Positions 43,312 through 51,382 of a stretch of 64,000 nt of DNA are shown one piece after another (the stretch's first letter is position 1; the number at the start of each line of letters is the position of its first letter). Below the pieces are notes generated by a model. The model saw only the letters and a list, made by a program, of their open reading frames with translations. It searched no databases and had not been told where the DNA came from. The stretch is taken from NCBI GenBank assembly GCA_027923505.1, contig BROI01000007.1:868001-932000 (forward strand), given 5' to 3'. A program made the translations under genes and the position numbers. Source of the DNA: Mayamaea pseudoterrestris. Lineage: Eukaryota; Bacillariophyta; Bacillariophyceae; Sellaphorales; Sellaphoraceae.

Positions 43312-43452
43312 TTCAAAGACTGAAGGGATGTTTGCATATTTTCTCTATCGCTTCGATGGCGCTCGATGGACTTAACCTGACACCACCTACTCGAAGAAGT
43401 GCTTTATCTGAGACTCAGTTTCATTATATACAGATTAAACAATTTAATATAA

Positions 43453-44013
43453 TTACTTCTTGCCACCAAACCAGCTCGTCTTAGCGACAGGCGTTGCTTT
43501 CTTCACAGCTTTAGTGGCAGGCACGGCTTTCTTGGCGGATGCGGCAGACGGCTTGACGGATGCAGCAAACAACTTGGCGTCGGCAGTGTTCGACCAGTCG
43601 TACTTTGTCTTGGCCATGCGGTGACCAAGTGCCGGTGCCTTGAGCCAGCTTCCACCCTCGCTGGTTCCGCGCTTCAGATAGAAGTTGGTAAAATCCTCAA
43701 ATTGAAATGCCTTCTTCACGTTCTTCTTGTAGCTCTCCTCCTTCTTGGCGGCATCGCGGGCTCGGACCTTTTCAAATTCAGCCTTGGTCAGTCCCGAGGG
43801 AATGTAGGATTTGGATGTGAGAGTACCGGTCTTGACGTTTTTCTTTTCGCGAGCGCCGTACTTGTTGCGCTTGGGGTCGAAGAGATCGAGTCCAAAGATA
43901 TTGTCGGCGAGAGCATTCAACTCGGTGACAGATGCCGCACGCTGCGTACTTGGAGTGACGAAGGCGGAGGCCGAAACACTCAACAAAAGCGGCAAGAAGG
44001 CAGCGGTCTTCAT
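43453..44013 (-). CDS. plastid-targeted protein of unknown function
   Basis: 186 aa from the ATG at 44013. The N-terminus is a textbook bipartite plastid presequence: MKTAAFLPLLLSVSASAFVTPS, with ASAF at the predicted cleavage site and Phe at +1. The mature part begins NALADNIFGLDLFDPKRNKYG and is Lys-rich (KKNVKTGTLTSKSYIPSGL, KVRARDAAKKEESYKKNVKK), then FQFEDFTNFYLKRGTSEG and an Ala/Lys/Pro tail (KKAVPATKAVKKATPVAK) like a histone H1 tail. No membrane helix after the signal. Import to the stroma or thylakoid side is inferred; function unknown. Divergent from the small heat shock protein gene. Confidence 0.8.
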   Translation of the reverse strand: MKTAAFLPLLLSVSASAFVTPSTQRAASVTELNALADNIFGLDLFDPKRNKYGAREKKNVKTGTLTSKSYIPSGLTKAEFEKVRARDAAKKEESYKKNVKKAFQFEDFTNFYLKRGTSEGGSWLKAPALGHRMAKTKYDWSNTADAKLFAASVKPSAASAKKAVPATKAVKKATPVAKTSWFGGKK

Positions 44014-44358
44014 GGTTTTGTTGATGCTGAAGAGAACGAGCGATCTGCCGCGGTAAAAGTGAGAGTGAAGTGAAGGTAATGCATTCTTCCGTGTCACTCG
44101 GCGCTGACTCATTTTTTGAATTCGTTGTTGATGACTCAGCCCCTTCCAACTCACGCCCGTCCGGTTCTTTCCTCGCGTGAGTTTGTGACGCGTGACGATT
44201 CAAGCAAGCGAACCAGAACTCTCCACGTGTCTTTCTTGTTCGCTAGATTGAGAACTCAGACGTAGATCGCGAAATGAAGCTTCTCACAATGCATCTCACA
44301 ACACGGATCGGTTAAACATTTCAGACAATCATACAGCACATTTCTACCTTTTACTGTA
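44014..44358. other. divergent intergenic region with heat-shock element
   Basis: 345 bp between the starts of the plastid-protein and small-heat-shock genes. It holds the HSE described separately; no gene seen. Confidence 0.5.
44275..44284 (+). promoter_or_regulatory. heat-shock element
   Basis: TGAAGCTTCT at 44275-44284 is a head-to-head pair of nGAAn units, the core of a heat-shock-factor site, with a further GAA five bases earlier. It lies 75 bp before the small heat shock protein start codon, so heat induction is likely. Confidence 0.55.
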
Positions 44359-45054
44359 ATGAAGTTTTCAACTCTTTCACTTCTGGCTTCTCAGGTATTG
44401 CCTGTCATGGCGACGGCGTGGATGTTGGATCGTCCGTTTTCGAACTACGGGCTGCTTCCAATTTCGCCAATGCGAATTCTTCGTGAACAGCACGAACTTG
44501 CTAACCGCATTGCCAAAGAGATGAGCGGCCCATCCAGTAGCTCCTTGTTGATTAACGAGCCGCGTTATGAGCTAAAGGATGAGGAGAATAAATTTGCTGT
44601 TGCTGTCGACCTTCCAGGCATCGCGCCCAATGACATTAACATTTCCTTTGACAGTGAAAGCAAACTCTTGTCTATTACCGGGCACCGCGAGTTTTCGAAT
44701 GAGCGCGGGAGCTACTCGGAGAGGTTCTCGCAAGCATTTTATTTGGATCCGTCGGTTGATGTGGATAACATCAGCGCGAACTTGGAGCATGGCGTCTTGG
44801 TCGTCAGCGCACCGAAGGACCAAAAGAAGTTAGAGAGCAACGTGCGAACTATTCCCATCTCTTCTCCCTCCAACGAAGACAGGGTCAAGATAACTGGTGG
44901 TGACAAGACGAAGTCAGGTATATTAGGATCAGAAAAGCGAGAAGGAGAAGGTTTGCTAGAGAAAGTTAAAGGTTTCGTGTCGAGCGAGAAATCAAGTAGC
45001 GGCGAAGGCGAGGAGCGTGAAAGTTACGATTTGGACTCAGGCGAGGACTTTTAA
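44359..45054 (+). CDS. small heat shock protein (HSP20) with signal peptide
   Basis: 231 aa. ATP-independent chaperone that holds unfolding proteins. The alpha-crystallin domain spans about residues 70-165: YELKDEENKFAVAVDLPG, INISFDSESKLLSITGHRE, the FSQAFYLDPSVDVDNISANL segment, and the closing strand GVLVVSAPKD (family pattern G-V-L-x-V). The N-terminus (MKFSTLSLLASQVLPVMATA then WMLD) reads as a signal peptide with an aromatic residue at +1, like the Trp variant of the ASAFAP site, so plastid or ER location is inferred; most algal HSP20s are cytosolic. The tail is Lys/Glu/Ser-rich (EGEGLLEKVKGFVSSEKSSS). A heat-shock element lies upstream. Confidence 0.92.
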   Translation: MKFSTLSLLASQVLPVMATAWMLDRPFSNYGLLPISPMRILREQHELANRIAKEMSGPSSSSLLINEPRYELKDEENKFAVAVDLPGIAPNDINISFDSESKLLSITGHREFSNERGSYSERFSQAFYLDPSVDVDNISANLEHGVLVVSAPKDQKKLESNVRTIPISSPSNEDRVKITGGDKTKSGILGSEKREGEGLLEKVKGFVSSEKSSSGEGEERESYDLDSGEDF

Positions 45055-45119
45055 ATATACATGAGTTTCCATTTCTACATAAATACTATAAACACAGTGC
45101 GGCGGTTTTGTAGTCATGT

Positions 45120-47894
45120 TCACTCGTTTAAATAGACCTTCAAAGTACCGTCCCCGAGAACTTGAAATTTTTGAATTGTTAAAACATCAGCATCATCTCC
45201 ATTGTAAATATATTTGACGTCCTCAAGCGACTCATGGCCTGGCGGAAAGAAGGCGAGTGCAATTCGCTCTCCATTCCCTTCGCTGCCGGTGGGCATTGCT
45301 TGTGAAACGACATACGATCCAATCTTTATAGAGAAAGAGTTGACTGCCGACAGAACATTTTCATTAAATTGATACTGGCAAGAAATCTGCTGCAGTTTGG
45401 TGACGTACTCGACATGCTGCGATGTCACCAACTTTGATTCATTTGCAGGTTTGGACTCCATCCGAGACTTCAGCAGGAGGCGTGACTCGGTAGGAACAGT
45501 AAGAGGTACTATCTGTGCCTTCTCTGCGGCAGGAATGGCCGAAATGAATACGATCACAGCACTTAGAGCTTCCGAGCGTACTACGCCTTGTGTGCTTGAA
45601 AGCAGCTTGTGATATATGTCTGCGTATAAAGCCAGCGTTTCCAGCGACGCCTTCGTACAAATATATTGCGAGATATCTGCCAAGGTATGAATTGCATCAA
45701 CAAACAAAGGCATATACCTTGCATCATTGATCCTTGCACTATCTTCGCATACTCGACCCAAAAAGGTGCAAAGACAAATGAGCTCGGGAGTTTGGAATGA
45801 GCGATGAGAAGAACGGGCGTAAGCAAATACCATCTCAGCCAAGGTGACCAAGCGAGGGCAGATACCAAGAGGCGAGCGGGCTTTCCATAAATCAGATACA
45901 CTATCCATTAGGTCGGTGTTCCTTTGCTGGTGCATTCCACTCGATCGAAATGCCGCAACGGCAGTAGCAGCTTGAAGACAGGCACACGACAAGTTTCGTT
46001 TACCATGCAACTTGTGCGGCGACGGCAGGTCGCCTTTCAAATCCAGCTGGCCATCACACGCTGACACCACTCGACATATTAGATTCAGATCATTTGCCCG
46101 TGGCACAGATGTGTTGCAAGTTCTTTTGCGTTTCTTGCTCCTTCGAGGTTTTCGCAGTGTAGCCTCCAGCTGAGCAGTCTCGTCAAATATTAGCAGCGAC
46201 GTTTCATCCTTCAGCCTTTGATTTGAATCATCAAGAATCAAGACTAGCAAGCTAGCAACATTTGATCGAAGTGCAGTGCATACTCTGCCAGAAAATAGCA
46301 ACTTGACCAAGAGCGCCACAAACGAACTGTATGCAGAAGCATTCACTTGTGCCAGACTGAGCACATGTAACTTGAGTATGTCCGTTGCCGCTTCTTGAGC
46401 CAAAGGATGGATAGGATTATTGCTCGTAGGTAATAGAAAACTAACAAGGAATTGATGGAATCGTGCGAGCCCAGGGTCTGCGCCCCGAGCCAAACATGGT
46501 GCAAGGATTTCACATCTCAGCAACGTTTCCGATACAGCCGCCACAACAACATTTGGCAGGTCTGCGCAGGTTTCAGATGAAGAAGCAAAATATATAACTT
46601 CATGACAGAGCGGAAGGATTTTGAAAACAAGTTCTTGGCTGATGCGCAAGAGCGAATTTACATCACCGTCGGACAGCGCCTCCGCCATTTCGAGCTTTGG
46701 AAAGCCGCGCAAAACGTTTACCAACAAGTTCGCTTTTCCGACAATAAACGAGTTTTGCAACAGGCTTGCATGAGCGGATGCGACCGGCCATGACGGTGCT
46801 TTCGCCTGCAGCAAAAGTTCTAATCGAACTCGAGAAAAGACATAGGTACGCTCTTCGCCAGTGCTTGCATTCTTGTCCGTGACAAAGGCGGAAAGCATAT
46901 TCTCTGCCTTGCCCGACAGCTTTTGCAACGGCTTTAAGAAGGTAATCATGTCTGTAGATTGTCGCCTCAGTAGCGATCCAATGGCATGAGGAGCGCCAAC
47001 GATGGAAAGGAGTGCGGATACGATTGCAGTCGTAGAGTTACATAACGCCCCTCGGGAAAGGAACGATGCGATTCGTGTCAGCAGGAACAAAAGAATCCTC
47101 CAATTATTTTGTAACGTATTATCGACATTTAACGGCATGGCTTGTTCGTCTTGTCGAAGCAGTACCTCGCACGGATCAAAGACACTTGCAATTAGTCCTT
47201 CCTTTATATATTCTAAAAGAGCGTCCATTCCAAGGGTTGCTACTTGCTGCGGTATGAATTGCAGATTGTCGACAATGGTACATATTCCTTTCCAGAGAGG
47301 CGATAAGAAGAGTGGACGTGATCGAGTGAAGTGATTAAGCCGAATGAGAGTGTAGCATATGAAATGTATGAGAACATGTGCGTCGAAAGAGTCCGCCATG
47401 GCCTCGGCGAATGAGCTGTTTTCGTCATGGTCCGGTAGCGCTTGACGAGGATAAGCTTCGACAAGCGAGCAAGCCAGTCCAGTTAACCCTTGCATGACAT
47501 TCGAAATAGTAGTGACGAATTCCGAGTCGCTCAGCATGCACCGCGCATTTTCGCTTTCACTCGATTGCCGGCGCCAGTATTCGAACAAGAATTGTATGAA
47601 TCGATCTACCGTTGCAAGTTTTGAAATGTAATCCAAAGACGAGTTCAGTTTCGAGGTATCTGTAGCGTTCTTTGTACATTGGGTTTTACAAGTGTAAAGA
47701 AAGCTGAGCACGCTTGCTGACGAGAATTGTAGGTCCTGCGGAGAATCGAAACGAATGCTTTTCATAGTCTCCTCGACATTGGAACATGGGATCTCGTTTA
47801 TCAAAAGGCACTGTTGGAGCGATGGATTGCTAGTATGGTCAAAGTCTTGATGTAGAGCAGCAAGTAAAGGCGTCGGAGCAAACTCGCACTTCAT
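45120..47894 (-). CDS. large alpha-helical protein, possibly FIRRM/DUF4487-like
   Basis: 924 aa from the ATG at 47894, single long exon. The sequence is a continuous run of amphipathic helices (FIQFLFEYWRRQ, VLIHFICYTLIRLNHF, ILLFLLTRIASFLSRG, SFVALLVKLLFSGRV), as in ARM/HEAT-type solenoids, with one basic, nuclear-signal-like stretch (LRKPRRSKKRKRTCN). The C-terminus turns beta-like (ERIALAFFPPGHESLEDVKY, VLTIQKFQVLGDGTLKVYL). Size and all-helical build recall FIRRM/FLIP (DUF4487), partner of FIGNL1 in recombination, but I cannot confirm it. An upstream exon at 48016-48206 joined by a 60-bp phase-2 intron (47956-48015) is possible and would give 1008 aa. Confidence 0.7.
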   Translation of the reverse strand: MKCEFAPTPLLAALHQDFDHTSNPSLQQCLLINEIPCSNVEETMKSIRFDSPQDLQFSSASVLSFLYTCKTQCTKNATDTSKLNSSLDYISKLATVDRFIQFLFEYWRRQSSESENARCMLSDSEFVTTISNVMQGLTGLACSLVEAYPRQALPDHDENSSFAEAMADSFDAHVLIHFICYTLIRLNHFTRSRPLFLSPLWKGICTIVDNLQFIPQQVATLGMDALLEYIKEGLIASVFDPCEVLLRQDEQAMPLNVDNTLQNNWRILLFLLTRIASFLSRGALCNSTTAIVSALLSIVGAPHAIGSLLRRQSTDMITFLKPLQKLSGKAENMLSAFVTDKNASTGEERTYVFSRVRLELLLQAKAPSWPVASAHASLLQNSFIVGKANLLVNVLRGFPKLEMAEALSDGDVNSLLRISQELVFKILPLCHEVIYFASSSETCADLPNVVVAAVSETLLRCEILAPCLARGADPGLARFHQFLVSFLLPTSNNPIHPLAQEAATDILKLHVLSLAQVNASAYSSFVALLVKLLFSGRVCTALRSNVASLLVLILDDSNQRLKDETSLLIFDETAQLEATLRKPRRSKKRKRTCNTSVPRANDLNLICRVVSACDGQLDLKGDLPSPHKLHGKRNLSCACLQAATAVAAFRSSGMHQQRNTDLMDSVSDLWKARSPLGICPRLVTLAEMVFAYARSSHRSFQTPELICLCTFLGRVCEDSARINDARYMPLFVDAIHTLADISQYICTKASLETLALYADIYHKLLSSTQGVVRSEALSAVIVFISAIPAAEKAQIVPLTVPTESRLLLKSRMESKPANESKLVTSQHVEYVTKLQQISCQYQFNENVLSAVNSFSIKIGSYVVSQAMPTGSEGNGERIALAFFPPGHESLEDVKYIYNGDDADVLTIQKFQVLGDGTLKVYLNE

Positions 47895-48562
47895 CGTTGT
47901 GTTACAGTATCTGTCAATACACAAAGCTCCAGACGATTGGGATGATAATTTTGCGCTGCAATGAATGAGGCTCTGGATGGCGTTCGAGATGAGGCCGACA
48001 AGCTACAAAGCATACTCGGAAACGAGAGTGGTCTTCTGCTTCTCTCGGCCAGCCAATGCCATGGTTGCTGCGTCCTTGTCGTCGGCGGCAAGCATAACCG
48101 GTACCGTTACGACGCGTTCCGAATGAGTGCCGGCAGGACGCTGAATTTGCCCGCGATGCGCGGGTCGGATCATTCTCATCGTCCAAGCAAATATGAACCT
48201 CCGCATCTGCTCTGCTCAATATCAACAGATTCTTCCCGTAAGTTGAAAGAGTAGATAGACTTTAGATGTAATGCACTGATGTCTGCGGGCAAATACTTCT
48301 TTCGTGAATTTGCGCCAGCGTCTTTGGTTCTATTATAAACAACATGAAGAATCACGCGAGTACGTATGGTGTTAAACGGAATTTTGGACGGTATGCTTAG
48401 CCATTTGCTTGTCCCGTCAAAAGCTTGAATCGTCAGACCGGCAGTAACCGTGCTACAGCTTTTGTAAGACGTTGAAACCGCAACTTGCACATTATAAAGC
48501 TGCGCTATGTTACGAGTACAGGTGAAAACATGTGGGGCCTTATCTTTTAAAGGCCAAAGTAT
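47895..48562. other. 668-bp interval with competing possible exons
   Basis: Two minus-strand candidates lie here: an exon at 48016-48206 that could extend the downstream gene's N-terminus, and a frame at 48176-48562 that continues directly after the stop of the upstream C2-like gene. They overlap by about 30 bp. A plus-strand frame (47961-48254) is also open. I annotate none as coding. Confidence 0.4.
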
Positions 48563-50779
48563 CTACATGACATATCTCCCGGAGTATCGCCGGTTGGATT
48601 GTTCAGCTTGCTGCTTGGCCCAGGCTAATCCAGCAGCTGCGCTAAGATCTGGCGGCATGGCGGTATTGCAGTCGTTTATCATGAACGGCTCCGCCTTTTC
48701 CTCGTCGAATGGACATTCGGCGGCTTCTGTATTCGTTTCTGGCTTGCCATAAGCGAAAAAGGACGAAATCGCTGTACTTGGAGCCGGAATAATGTGCTTG
48801 CTTCGGCTTCGTAACAAAACGAGACCACTGCCGAAAGGGCTCCTGCACTGATCATGTTGCTCGTTCGTGTCAAGTGTAAGGTCGCCGACAGTGGAGTAGT
48901 CACCTTCAGGTTCTGGGAATCTCTTTACATGAACAATTTGCGGTCTGCCCCCATGTCCTCGCACTGAGTGATGGTCGTTAACTGCCGTCTTGCACTTGAA
49001 CATGTTTTCAAAACTACCTTCCAGCATGCCAGGAAAGTTGGCCACATCCCTTGGCGAAACATCGGCTGAAGCTGCCAATGTCGAAGGTGAGGTCAGACCG
49101 GGCCCTGATAAAACGTTAGTCGAGACACCACTGGCAACATTGTCATTCCCTGATAAAACGTTAGTCGAGACACCACTGGCAACATTGTTATTTCCATTGC
49201 TCAATCGCTTTTTGTCGAGTCGCGCGACAGAATTGGCTTGGCTAAAATCATTTTGATGACTGCCATGACTTGTCAGAAGGGCCGAGTTGTTGACTTTTCG
49301 CTGGCTATGTTCTAGCATACCAGATCGCTCTTCAACCGAATAAGAGTTGAGTGATTCTTCGAGAGTGTCGTCCTCAAATGCACCGTCTCTTTTTGGTTTA
49401 CTGATAAGCGCCGACTCACTAGCAAGCTTCTCTTTTGCTAGTTGAGAAGAGGTTGCGGTTGCTTGTTCGGTTTTTGCGACTTGTTCAGGTAGATCCTGCA
49501 CACCAGGTTCTTTACCGGTAGCCGCACTACGTTGCGACATGATCGACCAGAACTCTTCGTGATCAGCCTGGTCTTCCCCGTCGCGAGATTTTAGCCAGTC
49601 TCGAACTTGGCTTAGTGCAAAACAGTCAGAGTGAGATGTTGACGGGTCAGTGTTGGAAGACCGAATTTTGGCTTTCGACCCATCTTCACTGGCGAAAGTG
49701 CGATCAACCATGCGATGTATTGTCCTGCACTCAGGAAGCGGAACTGAATCAAGAAAGTGTTCCACCTGCGCTCGCAGCGCACGCAATAGATCTTGGGATG
49801 CAGCTGTCCCATCCAACGTCTCGACCGTATTCTCAGCTGTCGAGCCTTCGTCATTCACGTCCATTGAGTCATCCGTATCCTCCGTTAGAAAGCTTTCATT
49901 GGGAATTACTACAGTAACAGGGACGACTTTGCTGAGATTTCCGGTGTCTGCATTGTTACTTGTGGCCACATTTTCTGCCTCAGAGATTCCACCTTGATCA
50001 ATGTTCGCTTCTTCGAGTTCAATCCTACGACCTTGCCCAAATCGATGATGAGAGACTTCGTCTAACGGATCGGGCCACGGAGCTTCGCGAGCTCGATCGG
50101 TTTTAACAACACACTTTCTTGCCGGATGCGGCGGGCTTGCGACTTGGCAAGCGTCCTCCATGGTCATTTGGACACGCAGAAGAGCATCAAGACTGTCAAT
50201 GCCATATGCCGATCTTGTAAAATCGTCTTTCTTTTCTTCATCCACACCTCTCCCTGTTTGCTGAAAGATCCCCAGGTTGACTTCAGCGACTGGGTACAAT
50301 GGAAGGTCGTACATTTTTGACTCCATCCCTGCACGTAGCGACAAATTGGCTGCAGCAATTGGCACTGGCGCCTGATCGTCCCATGCGACTCCCAGGTAGA
50401 GCTCAAAGTCTTTACTTGTCAATCTTGATGTAGCCGCCAGGTACGAGGCTCTACCTTCCTTCTTAGAAACTTCTTGGAGGTCAACCTTGAATGTGATAGT
50501 AGGTGGAATATCTGATTCTGTCCACAGAGCCAAGCATCGTTGGTGGCTTTTCTGAGATCCCTTGCTCTCCGACTGTCGGAGCAGACTCGACAGTGGCGTC
50601 ACTCCAAGCGTATCACCGTTTCGACTTAGAACAGCAACCACTCTCACTTCCTGTGGCGGAGGAGGTGAGTCGCTCCATTGAGTAACGTCGCGGCAAAGCT
50701 GTCGATCGACCGTAATGCCGGCGACACCAAGCGCCGACAAATGGATGCGAAATGTTTTACTAGAAGAAACGACAGCCAT
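48563..50779 (-). CDS. unknown protein with C2-like N-terminus
   Basis: 738 aa from the ATG at 50779. Residues 1-175 alternate hydrophobic strands (KTFRIHLSALGVAGITVD, EVRVVAVLSRNGDTLGV, PPTITFKVDLQEVSKK, DFELYLGVAWDD, PIAAANLSLRAG), suggesting a C2-type beta-sandwich. The remainder is long, polar and Ser/Asp/Glu-rich (TEDTDDSMDVNDEGS, FEDDTLEESLNSYS), probably disordered, with a tandem 15-residue duplication around 49104-49190. The end reads LAWAKQQAEQSNRRYSGRY. The same frame stays open for a further 128 codons after the TAG stop; a weak 72-bp intron (48500-48571, donor GTCATG) could link them. Function unknown. Confidence 0.65.
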   Translation of the reverse strand: MAVVSSSKTFRIHLSALGVAGITVDRQLCRDVTQWSDSPPPPQEVRVVAVLSRNGDTLGVTPLSSLLRQSESKGSQKSHQRCLALWTESDIPPTITFKVDLQEVSKKEGRASYLAATSRLTSKDFELYLGVAWDDQAPVPIAAANLSLRAGMESKMYDLPLYPVAEVNLGIFQQTGRGVDEEKKDDFTRSAYGIDSLDALLRVQMTMEDACQVASPPHPARKCVVKTDRAREAPWPDPLDEVSHHRFGQGRRIELEEANIDQGGISEAENVATSNNADTGNLSKVVPVTVVIPNESFLTEDTDDSMDVNDEGSTAENTVETLDGTAASQDLLRALRAQVEHFLDSVPLPECRTIHRMVDRTFASEDGSKAKIRSSNTDPSTSHSDCFALSQVRDWLKSRDGEDQADHEEFWSIMSQRSAATGKEPGVQDLPEQVAKTEQATATSSQLAKEKLASESALISKPKRDGAFEDDTLEESLNSYSVEERSGMLEHSQRKVNNSALLTSHGSHQNDFSQANSVARLDKKRLSNGNNNVASGVSTNVLSGNDNVASGVSTNVLSGPGLTSPSTLAASADVSPRDVANFPGMLEGSFENMFKCKTAVNDHHSVRGHGGRPQIVHVKRFPEPEGDYSTVGDLTLDTNEQHDQCRSPFGSGLVLLRSRSKHIIPAPSTAISSFFAYGKPETNTEAAECPFDEEKAEPFMINDCNTAMPPDLSAAAGLAWAKQQAEQSNRRYSGRYVM
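49104..49189 (-). repeat. 45-bp tandem duplication in coding sequence
   Basis: The stretch starting cctgataaaacgttagtcga is at 49104 and again at 49149. The copies are almost identical and encode NVASGVSTNVLSG twice, so this is a recent in-frame duplication within the C2-like gene. Confidence 0.9.
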
Positions 50780-51382
50780 TATCAAGTTCGTTGCTGCTAA
50801 GTGTCAGTTACAAGAGCCTTCTGAACGACGATCTTGCAATGTAAGTTGAGTCGGTGATGCGAGTCCATGGTTTTTCGTCCAAAGCACGCCTTGGGCGTTG
50901 CCGAATTTGTGAGTGGAGTCGTTTCGACAAAAGTTCGTACGTGAAGACCAGTACGAGTTCTACGACCGAAATATCTTTGCGAGCGCGCCGGGCAAACCTT
51001 GTCGTACCGGGCTCACTTTTTTACATCTCTCATCACTGATCCCGCTTTAAAGATTCGTTAGGTAGAACAACTGCATCCTAATATATTATCGAACCTTGTT
51101 TTGGACTTGCCATGCCTTTGCTTGCCATTGATAGAGGCTCTTGAGCCAAAAATAAGGTGCAAGCGTTTCACAAGATGAAAACCGCTGCGACCCTTGACAA
51201 GTGTCGCCGACGTCTTCAACAACCACGCAATTCTTTGTCGATTTATCATGCGGATGAGCAAGTACATTACATACAGTTTACCGGTACTTTAAAATATTAT
51301 TACCAGCCAGAACCCCTTGTATCTACACGTTCAATCCAAAAGACGCAGACGCAGACGCATCCTTATTCCAGTCGTGTCAAGC
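50780..51382. other. divergent intergenic region
   Basis: 603 bp between the C2-like gene and the kelch gene. Contains a TACCGGTA palindrome (51279-51286) about 97 bp before the kelch ATG. No gene seen. Confidence 0.5.

Noticed and set aside
47961-48254. Plus-strand 97-aa frame with a GTAAGT near its end
   Set aside because: No acceptable following exon: the acceptors tested lead to quick stops, and minus-strand explanations compete.
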